From Plumapathes pennacea (Eukaryota > Cnidaria > Anthozoa > Antipatharia > Myriopathidae), in assembly GCA_964036295.1 (NCBI GenBank), contig OZ038463.1, forward strand, positions 18,401,069 through 18,465,068: a DNA stretch of 64,000 nt. Direction: 5' to 3'. The notes beneath the pieces were generated by a model. The model worked only from the letters and a program-made list of their open reading frames with translations, made no database searches and was not told the origin of the DNA. Below are positions 49,693-58,492 of the stretch, piece after piece (position 1 is the stretch's first letter; every line of letters starts with the position of its first letter). The position numbers were made by a program, and so were the translations under genes.

Positions 49693-49792
49693 CGGTCTAC
49701 CACGGTCTACCACGGTCTACCATGTAAACAAAAGATTATTTACATAATTCCTTTTGTTCTGATGGTAGACCGTGGTAGACCGTGGTAGACCG
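49693..49792. repeat. 31-bp perfect inverted repeat made of CGGTCTACCA iterons
   Basis: Left arm 49693-49723 holds three CGGTCTACCA units; right arm 49762-49792 is its exact reverse complement; the 38-bp loop has a further ACAAAAG/CTTTTGT pair. An identical structure lies 1,635 bp on at 51328-51427. Confidence 0.92.
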
Positions 49793-52205
49793 TTGGTTTT
49801 CCGTCAAAACAGTTTTTTTCCCCGCCAATTAGCTTTAAAATAGTGACAGTTCATTGAACAAGACGTAACATACACGAAGTAGCCTTCATAGTGTTTATTT
49901 CGAGCCGTATTTGTGGCAAACATACCATCAATTAATAACACACCGGAAGTAATATAGTACTAGTCTTATCCCGTCATTTCCGGAAATTTCGAATTTGATA
50001 CAATTTGGAACATTGAGAGCTAGTCGCCCCTCCTCCAAAGAACCATGGGACTTATTTTTCCTAATAGAAGATAACACAGTGATGAATCATGCCAAAAATC
50101 GCCTTCCATAATTGAAAAACGACGCTCTGAGCCAGCATTTTCGACACACGACTTTCAGACAATCAAATGCAAAAGTAGTTGAGACACTGTGCATATCTTG
50201 AGCAATTTATCGGCTTTTAAGTTTTGTTGATTTCTTCCCCCCCTCCCCCCTTCTCAATGTTGTTCGGGCCTGAAATCTCGTTGTGTGATATTGGATACTC
50301 AACATTGAAACGGGGGAGGGGGGGAAAGATGCTGTCAAATAAAATCCAGATAAGAGTGAGGGAATAGAAGAGAAGAATGGGTCTTTTTCTGCGAGTGTCT
50401 CAACCATTTTGCATTTGATTGTCTGAAGCGGTTAATGTGCTATTTCTCTGTGGATATTTGAGGTATCTGCATAGCATTTGCAGAACGTACGCATGGTCCG
50501 ACTACCGTTTGCACAACAGTTAGAAATGTGTTACAACGGCAGTTTTCGAGATTTGGGAAGGAAATTCCTTTGTAAATTGAATGTTTTTAAACGCACGTAA
50601 TTGTCACAGCTGGGTATCCATCTTATTAAACCTTCCTTTACTCACTGTCCATTGATGTGAAAGTTCAGTGATGCACGTCATGTCATTTTCTGGTTTTCAG
50701 TAACAATTCTGGAACAGTTGATGCAGTCTTTACGTGTTCGGCCCTCACTTTAGGCCTAAAATGGGCTGTAAGGTATACGTGCGTAAGAGCAGGCGTGACT
50801 CTGTTTACGCGCGAGCGGGTTAACGCCTAAACAATTTTAGGGAAAGAAATCACACTCAGCACTAATGCACTTTTTTTAATAATAATTTGTGTGTGCCATA
50901 TAAACCTGGGGTTTTCACCTGTTTTCAAACATTCTCGCTGAGTTTATACATCGTTTAGGCAATTCAATCGTTATCTGAGTGCATCAAAATATCACAGAAA
51001 CGAGACATGGAAGACATTCAACCGTATTTGTCAGAACTAGAGGGTTGGGATGACGGTCAAAAATTTCCCTCTAAACCAAGCACTTCATCGCCCATTGGAC
51101 AGGCATCTGAATTGAATGAGACACATAAATAATGATGTGAATGACTAGCGAGAAACTGAGATACTGTCTGTGCGATGACGAGTATTCAATTTTAGCCATC
51201 AGATTCCCGCAGAGGCGCAGAAAGACATTCCACCGTGCCCAAAATGCTTCTCTTAGCTTATTTTCGGCCGAAATTGAGTGAACGATCATCACAATGTCCA
51301 GCAGATTCATATCCATGAAGATTTCAACGGTCTACCACGGTCTACCACGGTCTACCATGTAAACAAAAGATTATTTACATAATTCCTTTTGTTCTGATGG
51401 TAGACCGTGGTAGACCGTGGTAGACCGTTGGTTTTCCGTCAAAACAGTTTTTTTCCCCGCCAATTAGCTTTAAAATAGTGACAGTTCATTGAACAAGACG
51501 TAACATACACGAAGTAGCCTTCATAGTGTTTATTTCGAGCCGTATTTGTGGCAAACATACCATCAATTAATAACACACCGGAAGTAATATAGTACTAGTC
51601 TTATCCCGTCATTTCCGGAAATTTCGAATTTGATACAATTTGGAACATTGAGAGCTAGTCGCCCCTCCTCCAAAGAACCATGGGACTTATTTTTCCTAAT
51701 AGAAGATAACACAGTGATGAATCATGCCAAAAATCGCCTTCCATAATTGAAAAACGACGCTCTGAGCCAGCATTTTCGACACACGACTTTCAGACAATCA
51801 AATGCAAAAGTAGTTGAGACACTGTGCATATCTTGAGCAATTTATCGGCTTTTAAGTTTTGTTGATTTCTTCCCCCCCTCCCCCCTTCTCAATGTTGTTC
51901 GGGCCTGAAATCTCGTTGTGTGATATTGGATACTCAACATTGAAACGGGGGAGGGGGGGAAAGATGCTGTCAAATAAAATCCAGATGAGAGTGAGGGAAT
52001 AGAAGAGAAGAATGGGTCTTTTTCTGCGAGTGTCTCAACCATTTTACATTTGATTGTTGCTTGTGCCGGCGATTCAATTCGAACTGACGGTATGGTAATT
52101 ATGACTAACGAGTAGGCAAGCATTACTGTTGCGTCAGAAATTCAACCACCCATTATCTAATTACCGGTTTAATTTGTTACGTCACCAATCGAAATTACCA
52201 ATTTG

Positions 52206-52240
<35 letters not shown>

Positions 52241-52281
52241 AGCCGCGGTCAGCGGTTGCTAAGCGTATTGTTATATAGAGA

Positions 52282-53324
52282 TATACATTCAAAAGTGCTT
52301 ATCATCTATTCATTTCAATTCGTGCAGATATTACAGTGAGAGTGCAACCCTGCCTTACGACAGCCACATTCTTTTGTCCCGACCAAACGCCAAGTCATTT
52401 TCTTATCAGAAAACAAAACCGTTAATCCGACCACCCTGTTTAATGCGACCAACGATCACTTTATTGGAAATCCAAACGGTTAACGAAATGCATCGATCAA
52501 AATGAGGCCGAGTGATGGAGTACAAGAACTCATCGTGCACAATTTGACGACACATCCGGAAACTATTGTGGACGCCACCGCCAAATTTGAAAGCTAATTA
52601 GGCAAACATCGCTCGGAACAATAAGGAAAATGGCCGAAAACGGCCGAGGTGGCTTTGCTCGTTCACATGCATTCCGTAATTCGCAGTAGTCTTTTACCAT
52701 ATGGCATTTTTACTAGAGAGGCCAAGAAAAAATTCTTGCCCAGTCTACGTTTTCTCCCGTTCCTGCAGCTATTTTAAAAATGGTATTGGATTTTGATTAT
52801 TTCACCATCTAGCTGGTATGGAAAACCGCTTCTGTTGCATTTTGAGTGGGAACATCTCTTAAAAGCATTGATTAATTTTCAGTTTACCATATGGCCTTGG
52901 TTGTGTGGAGTTTGAAGACGTCTCTTGCGAAGCTTTGTGGAATCACAATGATTAGAAGTATTATATTTTATTTTTAAACCTACAATCAGTGACAAAAGTC
53001 TTGGGACACTCGCACAGTTTCAGTAATTTCTCTACTGTTTCAGTTGAAAGACAACCCCCCTCCCCCCTTTCAATGTTGAAGTGGCCTGAACTTTTTTTCC
53101 CAAACACACGCAACATTGTACAGAAGGGAGGGGGGAGAAAAATGGTTTCGCGACTTTCAGTACGCTTAGTCAATGCACTTGTGTCTGAGTAGTTACTAAA
53201 CGAGACTTCTGACTCATAACCCTAGGGTTAACAACCCACCTCACGTGTGTGCTAGCACAATGATATTACAAAGACCTATCACTTAATCTTATCGAGGCTT
53301 ATTAATAGGTGAATTTTATTTTTT
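52282..53324. other. Spacer with decayed DNA-transposon-like sequence and a hairpin unit
   Basis: No gene. 52320-52500 has TTAATCCGACC and TTTAATGCGACC units that recall ends of pogo/Tigger-type elements (weak). 52985-53200 holds a hairpin described separately. The left end of the second Polinton-like element should lie near the end of this stretch. Confidence 0.45.
52985..53190. repeat. Diverged relative of the 262-bp hairpin block
   Basis: Begins AGTGACAAAAGTCTTGGGAC and has the same core as the 262-bp blocks: CCCCCCTCCCCCCTTTCAAT-GTTG, then GGCCTGAA, then CAACATTG and GGGAGGGGGG. The outer ends differ. Confidence 0.6.
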
Positions 53325-53489
53325 AGGGGAGACATTACACACATCACTAAATTTGAGACTGAGCCAGAAAAAATAAGTGGGTTTTACGATGAGCCAGAAT
53401 TCTAGTGCCTGATAATAGGCTAATTTTCAAAATAAATAAAAAAAATGATTTTTCCAAAAAGGACTTAAGGAAAAGAATTAATATACAAA

Positions 53490-54002
53490 ATGACCACATT
53501 AAACGAACTAAGAAGAGGGATCGCGAAGGATCTTAACATTAAGGGCAGGTGGAAGATGAGTAAGAAAGAGCTAGAAGAAGCTATTTTGATTGCACAAGGT
53601 CAAGACGTGGTTCCATCAAATTACGAAAGTATAAAACGCAGCCGTTGTGAACATGGTAAGGACAGGTATTATTGTGTAATTTGCAATGGAAAAGGAATTT
53701 GTGAACATGGAAAGAGAAGGCGAATTTGTAAAGATTGTAATGGTGTTGAAATTTGTATGCATAAAAAGTTTAAGTATACTTGCAAGCTTTGCAAGGGTTC
53801 TCAGATTTGTGTTCATAATAGATTTAAACAATCTTGTAGAGAATGTGGAGGCAATTTGTATTGTTTACATGGTAGGAGGAGGTTTTATTGTAGAGATTGT
53901 GGAGGCAAAAGTTTTTGTCTACATGACAAGCGTAAGTATAGCTGCAAAATTTGTAAAGAAGAAAATGATAAAGAAAATAATAAAAACATTATTAATCTTT
54001 GA
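53490..54002 (+). CDS. Six-repeat Cys/His (CxH-x6-CxxC) protein
   Basis: 170 residues. N-terminal helical part LNELRRGIAKDLNIKGRWKM resembles a SAP-like motif. Six tandem units follow, each CxHxK/R-x4-CxxC: CEHGKDRYYCVIC, CEHGKRRRICKDC, CMHKKFKYTCKLC, CVHNRFKQSCREC, CLHGRRRFYCRDC, CLHDKRKYSCKIC, at a period of about 19. Repeats of this kind are known from giant viruses and virophage-like elements and probably bind zinc and nucleic acid. TATA-like AATTAATATAC upstream. Intact. Role unknown. Confidence 0.8.
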   Translation: MTTLNELRRGIAKDLNIKGRWKMSKKELEEAILIAQGQDVVPSNYESIKRSRCEHGKDRYYCVICNGKGICEHGKRRRICKDCNGVEICMHKKFKYTCKLCKGSQICVHNRFKQSCRECGGNLYCLHGRRRFYCRDCGGKSFCLHDKRKYSCKICKEENDKENNKNIINL

Positions 54003-54081
54003 AACTTATTATGAAATTTATAACTAACTTGGTTATAATTTTTTTATTTACTTAAAGTTTTGTATTTATAAAGTGAGAACT

Positions 54082-54711
54082 ATGAAAATCGAAGACTTGA
54101 AAACTGAAGATTTAAGATTTACTGATTTTGAGACAAAGAAGAACAAGAAGGGCGAAGAATTTTACATTATGAAAGTTTACACGGAAGGTGCTAACGGTAA
54201 AAGTAGACCAATAATTTTAGAAAAAGAAACAACGACTTTAGGTTTAAGAACAGTTTTAGACGATTACGGCAAAATAAATCGCTTATATTTTCCAATAACT
54301 TTTATATACACTGATGAAGATTTGAAATGGATTGACAAGTTTAACGAAATTATTAATTACATAGAAGCACATGTAAAGAAAATAGGTGAAAAAGACGAGG
54401 TTGATTTTACTAAGTTTAATCCCTTGAAAATTGAGCCGGGCGAGAATCCAGTGATGTTTCTTAAAGTTGGTTATTACAATAAGAGAGTATTTTGTAATTT
54501 CTATGGCCCAGAGAGAAAACGTTTAACTGTTGATTATATGTTGAACCAACCTTATGACGTTGACGTAAAGATAAAGATTGATTCCGTTTTTGTCAACTCA
54601 AAAAATGCGTATTTACAGGTTAGTTTGACGGAAGCAACTGTTGACCCAGTGTCAAGGTTTAGAAGGATTGAAGTACCTGAGAATATTCTACTTAGCGAAA
54701 GCGAAGATTAG
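54082..54711 (+). CDS. Unknown beta-rich protein, possible ssDNA-binding
   Basis: 209 residues from ATG 54082 (a GTG at 54073 is in frame). TATA box GTATTTATAAAG 15 bp upstream. Repeated beta-strand patterns (EFYIMKVYTEG, RLYFPITFIYTD, MFLKVGYYNKRVFCNFYG, VDVKIKIDSVFV) suggest an OB-like fold, and it is next to a Cys/His protein, so I suspect a single-strand DNA-binding protein. No motif proves it. Intact. Confidence 0.6.
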   Translation: MKIEDLKTEDLRFTDFETKKNKKGEEFYIMKVYTEGANGKSRPIILEKETTTLGLRTVLDDYGKINRLYFPITFIYTDEDLKWIDKFNEIINYIEAHVKKIGEKDEVDFTKFNPLKIEPGENPVMFLKVGYYNKRVFCNFYGPERKRLTVDYMLNQPYDVDVKIKIDSVFVNSKNAYLQVSLTEATVDPVSRFRRIEVPENILLSESED

Positions 54712-54779
54712 CGTTGCGAAATAATTCATAACCACTTTTGTTATGAATTAAATTGTCGTTTGCGCTAAGGTAAATTTAA

Positions 54780-54960
54780 TGATTCTCAAGTGTCAAACGC
54801 GCCCAGGCAGATTTTAGAGTATGTTAATTATGAAAATAGAAATTTGATGATTTTTAAGTGTCCGACGCGTCGGACAGGTAGAATTTAGAGAATGTTGATT
54901 TTGAAAATAGCAAATTGCTAATTTTTATGTGCCCGACGCGTTGGGTACGCAAATTTCAAG
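54780..54960. repeat. Three repeats with GC-rich palindromes
   Basis: Cores TGTCAAACGCGCCCAGGC (54790), TGTCCGACGCGTCGGACA (54860-54877, perfect 18-bp palindrome) and TGCCCGACGCGTTGGGTA (54930). Each is preceded by AATTT..TGAT/TTTTAAG-like and followed by TTT.GA..TGTT sequence, period about 70 bp. They sit between convergent genes in an otherwise AT-rich element. Confidence 0.8.
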
Positions 54961-54994
54961 GTTTTTTGAATTTTGGAAATACTGATTTCTCGAT

Positions 54995-55234
54995 TTAACG
55001 AAACCACCACCAAGCAGCTCCTCCAACGACTACAGCGATTGAAGCCAACTTTTCTTCGTGAATTCCTGAGCTAGTCGAAATAACTGAAGGATTTAATTTC
55101 GTTGCGGTTATCGTTTGCTTTTGGCTTTCGTGCACAACATGATCTGGTTTTACGCTACTATGAGATGAATCTTTTTTTAGGCTCGTATTTTCAATAACTT
55201 TTTTATTCACCGAATCATTCGCTCCAAATTTCAT
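54995..55234 (-). CDS. 79-residue protein with C-terminal membrane anchor
   Basis: ATG 55234 overlaps the upstream stop (ATGA). Ser/Lys/His-rich body, then LASIAVVVGGAAWWWFR at the very end: a tail anchor. No family recognised. It is the last minus-strand gene of the element in this direction. Confidence 0.6.
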   Translation of the reverse strand: MKFGANDSVNKKVIENTSLKKDSSHSSVKPDHVVHESQKQTITATKLNPSVISTSSGIHEEKLASIAVVVGGAAWWWFR

Positions 55235-56685
55235 GTCATCTGTAGTCTTTGTAATTTGTTATTATAACCTTCAACCCTTTCATTATTAATGACTAATTCA
55301 GAAGGAAGCAACCAAGTTCCAGGCGTGATGGCAAAATCTAATTTCACTTTCGCATTTTGAACAGCGAGTTGATATCTTGAGATACTTTTCGAAATGTCTT
55401 CTTCAATTACGGCGCTTTCAAATAAAATCAACATTTCTTGTTGTGCTTCTTGAACTCCTCCTCCATCTCCAACGATTGGATTTCTAACATTTGCTTGAGC
55501 TCCCAAAACACAATAAACAAAAGCTTCGATACTTCGATTAAGTCTTCCAAGTCCTGCTTTTGTGATTCCTTTACCTTTTCTCAAAGCGAACCATTCATGT
55601 TGTTTCCCGTGATGAAAATCGTTTTGAATGCGTTGAATTACCTTATTTGAAGATCCACTTTCATCTGAAAAGTGTAATCCTCCTTTAGGCCATTTGGCAT
55701 CTTTATTCGAAAACCAAGGACTTTTTCTTGTGTTGGAATAATGTCCGTGAGCGTGATCATATGCTTAAATATCTCCTAATCCTCCGTTTGTTCCTCGAGT
55801 CCATCGAAGGTCACTATCAACGGAAATTCCAAACTCTTTGCACAAAGCTTGATGTTTCCCTTTGTCAACAGGATTATTCAGAGCGTCGAAAGCATTGGTA
55901 TTTGGTAAAGCAACACCCAACTCGTAAAGAATCCTTCTTATGGTGAAATACACGTGAAATTCAATTAAACTTTGAACTACCTTTGAATAATTTTCATCAA
56001 GGCCAATGCCGCAACCACAAGTAGCACACCAAACGGCGAAACTTAGTTGTTGTGGCCAAAATTCAATGTTGGGCCCAGCTAACCATCTTTTAGCGTCTTT
56101 TGAATTTTTGAACGTCAGTGTCTCACTCAAGAAGACGTCTTTCATTTTGGCTACGAAGGACTCTTCTGGCGTGACATAAATTTCTAAATCTGTTTGGACA
56201 CTCTTTGCGCTTTGATTGAAAGGTGTCGGATGTAAAGTATAAGTTTCAGTTGTTAATAATAGCGTCAATGGAAATAATACTCTTCTTCCAAGGTCACTTT
56301 TAGCCGTTGGTGAAAGAGTTTCTGGGTTGATTAAAAAACTACCATCTTTCCAAATCACTCTTGTAGCTCCCGGGCCGTTTTCCAAGTCTATCCACTCTAT
56401 CGAAAAAATTCCATCTCCATCACCCTCATCAACAGCTATAAATTTATTTTCTTTTGCATTAGGAAAATGTCTTTTGAATTTTTCCATAGCTGCTTTACCC
56501 TTTTTGATGAGCTCTTCTTGTTTTTCCAAGCTCAAGTGAGATGGAACTTTTAGTCCACCATCACCAGCAGCGTTGTGAGCGAATCCTGGTCTATTATTTG
56601 TAATTCCAGTATATCCGCCGTGATAAATTCCATCATAACCATAAGTATTTAGATTACCCCTTTGATTGAAGAATGTTTTTCTCAT
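55231..56685 (-). pseudogene. Unknown 484-codon protein, one in-frame TAA
   Basis: ATG 56685. TAA at 55765-55767 splits the frame into 306 and 177 codons; both sides have the same codon style and the frame is open to 55231. Features: N-terminal Gly/Tyr/His-rich stretch (YGYDGIYHGGYTG), a charged helix, FSIEWIDLENGPGATRVIW (beta), a Cys patch VWCATCGCGIGL, and after the break an H-rich segment and GGGVQEAQQEMLIL. No family recognised. Length and gene position (capsid block) suggest a virion or host-interaction protein; unproven. Confidence 0.55.
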
Positions 56686-56724
56686 ATTCTATATTTTAAA
56701 ATATAGAATATTCAACTTTTAAAC

Positions 56725-57485
56725 CTAATATGGTGGCGGAGCGCTTGGTTCTAGTCTTTGAACGATTTCATATTCTGGCGTAGCGTCTTTTTGCTCGAAA
56801 GATTGCGTGTTAGTCACGCTTATGCTGACGTTAACGTTTATTTTACCGATTTTTGTGAACTTAAAATTTTTTGTCGAACATTTTTTATATATCTTTCCGT
56901 TAAGTCGTTGATGCTTTGAGTGTTTCCTAAGGCAACCTCGTTTTTTGAAAAACAAAGTATTTCGTTTCTTCGTGATTCATATTCGTCTCTTACAAAGTTA
57001 ATTTTAGCAAACTCTTCGTCACTAACGTTTTCATCTGAAAGAGGATCACTCAACATTTCTTGAATTTTACTAATTTTAGTTTGACCAAGCGATATTAGTT
57101 TTTCATAATTTGTTATTTTTTTAATTGTTTCCTTGTCAAAAGCAATAGCAACTAGTGAAGTTAACCCTAATAGTGCACCTACTCCAATTATGGGAATTCT
57201 AACTACTGCTCCAAGGCCAGTTCCTGAAACGCACGCGCCAGACACTGATAAGACCGAAGATCCAGCTGATGAAAATATGTTTATTTTTCTTAGCCTAGAA
57301 TGACTCTTTAATTTTTTGTCTCTTCTATTTGTGTCAATTTCCAAGTTTTTCTCCATTTTCTGAATAATTTTTTCGCAAGTGGTTAGTCTATAATAACCAG
57401 ATTTGGCTTTATTAACATGATCCTTTGTAAGGTTAGGGTAAACGTTTTCCTCTTTGGTATTGTATTCACTCATTTTTGCTAACAT
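56725..57485 (-). pseudogene. Two-helix membrane protein; PSAP/PPPY tail in a second frame
   Basis: ATG 57485 (another at 57473). Helical N-terminus, then two hydrophobic segments with small residues (SSVLSVSGACVSGTGLGAVV, IIGVGALLGLTSLVAIAF), then NYEKLISLGQTKISKIQEML and NVSDEEFAKINFVRDEYES. I recall this combination from membrane proteins of cnidarian Polintons. The frame ends at 56838. The overlapping minus frame (56955-56725) continues with INVNVSISVTNTQ and ends EPSAPPPY. The two may be one protein with a one-base shift near 56850-56900, or a programmed shift. PSAP and PPxY are ESCRT/NEDD4-recruiting late-domain motifs. Confidence 0.6.
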
Positions 57486-57505
57486 TCATTTAACATTCTT
57501 TTAAA

Positions 57506-57949
57506 TTAATTGTCAGTATGGTGAATGATAACTTGGATGAATGACTCGCTTTTATCGTTATCTGTTAGTTTCTTATTTCTTAGAAAGAAAATCTCAACGA
57601 CGAATTCACTTATTACGCTTTTCAACGGGTTTAATGGAATCATTCTGGTTGCCTTATCGTTTTTTATGTATAATATTGTATTCGTTTGTTTAACTATATC
57701 GAGGGTATCGTTAATATCAATTCCCTTAATGTTTGTAAAGTTAAAACCTTCGTCTATCAAATCACATCTTACTGCCATGGCTGATTCAACGTAAGAGAAG
57801 TCGCAAAATATCTCAATGAACTTTGCTCCTTGAATTTGTTTAGCGAGTTTTACTTTTGTCGTTACGTAATCATCATTATCTTTAATCGTCTTTACTTGAG
57901 CTTTAGGGGGTTTTAATTTTAATAAAAAACTTGTCTGATACATATTCAT
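57506..57949 (-). CDS. Small beta-rich protein, tandem paralogue 1
   Basis: 147 residues, starts MYQTSFLLKLKPPKAQ, contains VKLAKQIQGAKFIEIFCDF and ends FIQVIIHHTDN. Shares start, the KVKLAKQI-GAKF core and the end with the next gene. Mostly beta by composition, one-domain size. A small capsid or vertex protein is possible, but there is no diagnostic motif. Intact. Confidence 0.6.
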   Translation of the reverse strand: MNMYQTSFLLKLKPPKAQVKTIKDNDDYVTTKVKLAKQIQGAKFIEIFCDFSYVESAMAVRCDLIDEGFNFTNIKGIDINDTLDIVKQTNTILYIKNDKATRMIPLNPLKSVISEFVVEIFFLRNKKLTDNDKSESFIQVIIHHTDN

Positions 57950-58020
57950 TACTTTTTATTCTTATTCTTAAATCGCTCAACAACAAAAGTGACGACGAGA
58001 AGGGTTAGTAATTAATACTT
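57950..58020 (-). pseudogene. Fossil tail of the membrane protein gene
   Basis: Minus strand reads LVVTFVVERFKNKNKK then stop, almost the same as the C-terminus of the gene at 58493. It is a leftover of the duplication that made the two paralogues. Confidence 0.7.
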
Positions 58021-58064
58021 CACTCATTTTTGCTAACATTTATTTAAAGTTCTATTAAGTTGAG

Positions 58065-58487
58065 TTATTTTTCTGTATGATGAATAACGATTTGAACGAA
58101 TGCCTCTGAAATTGATCCGCGGTCAAAGATGGCTTTATCTCTGAATATTTCAATTTCAATCTCGAAGTCATTTATTTTACTTTTTGAGCTACTTATGGGC
58201 ACTTTAACAGATGGTATGCTGTTCTCGACAATCAAGAATTTATCTGTATTATTGACCTTTTCCAACACTTTTTCTCCTTCACTCATGTTTGAGAAGAACG
58301 AACTTTCATCGACAAGGTCACAACGAATTATTAAAGGAGAAGTTGTGTATGGACAAGAAATAACCTCAAAGAATTTTGCTCCTCGGATTTGTTTTGCGAG
58401 TTTTACTTTTGCTGCCACACTTAAAACCTGATTTCTATCATTTTTATCATTAGCTTTTAACCTTAATAATAAGTTTGTTCGATACAT
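58065..58487 (-). CDS. Small beta-rich protein, tandem paralogue 2
   Basis: 140 residues, starts MYRTNLLLRLKANDK, contains KVKLAKQIRGAKFFEVIS and ends FVQIVIHHTEK. It begins 5 bp after the stop of the 58493 gene, so it is probably co-transcribed. Diverged from paralogue 1 in the middle. Intact. Confidence 0.6.
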   Translation of the reverse strand: MYRTNLLLRLKANDKNDRNQVLSVAAKVKLAKQIRGAKFFEVISCPYTTSPLIIRCDLVDESSFFSNMSEGEKVLEKVNNTDKFLIVENSIPSVKVPISSSKSKINDFEIEIEIFRDKAIFDRGSISEAFVQIVIHHTEK

Positions 58488-58492
58488 ATTCG

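Larger units (their letters stand above)
48525..52056. mobile_element. 3.5-kb TIR element of 1,635-bp tandem units
   Basis: Outer ends are inverted: CAATCAAATGCAAAAGTAG at the left, CAATCAAATGTAAAATGG read inward from the right. The empty site in Helitron copy A shows a TT duplicated by insertion (52057-52058). Layout is B-S-B-S-B: 262-bp blocks at 48525-48786, 50160-50421 and 51795-52056, separated by two 1,373-bp spacers. Each block has its own inverted ends. The two 1,635-bp periods are almost identical. No transposase or Rep recognised. Probable history: a block-spacer-block element expanded by unequal exchange or rolling replication. Confidence 0.85.
47695..52281 (-). mobile_element. Non-autonomous Helitron (copy E) carrying a 3.5-kb insertion
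   Basis: On the minus strand it begins TCTCTATATAACAATACGC (52281) and ends with the hairpin and CTAG at 47695, between A and T. Without the insertion it is about 1.05 kb and nearly collinear with copy A, including the internal duplicated block and a microsatellite (52206-52238). Confidence 0.85.

Noticed and set aside
49693..49792. CRISPR-like array
   Set aside because: Ten-base iterons without spacers, in a eukaryotic mobile element; it is a hairpin.
52320..52500. pogo/Tigger-type transposon
   Set aside because: Only short suggestive motifs; no pair of inverted ends and no transposase, so I left it as spacer.
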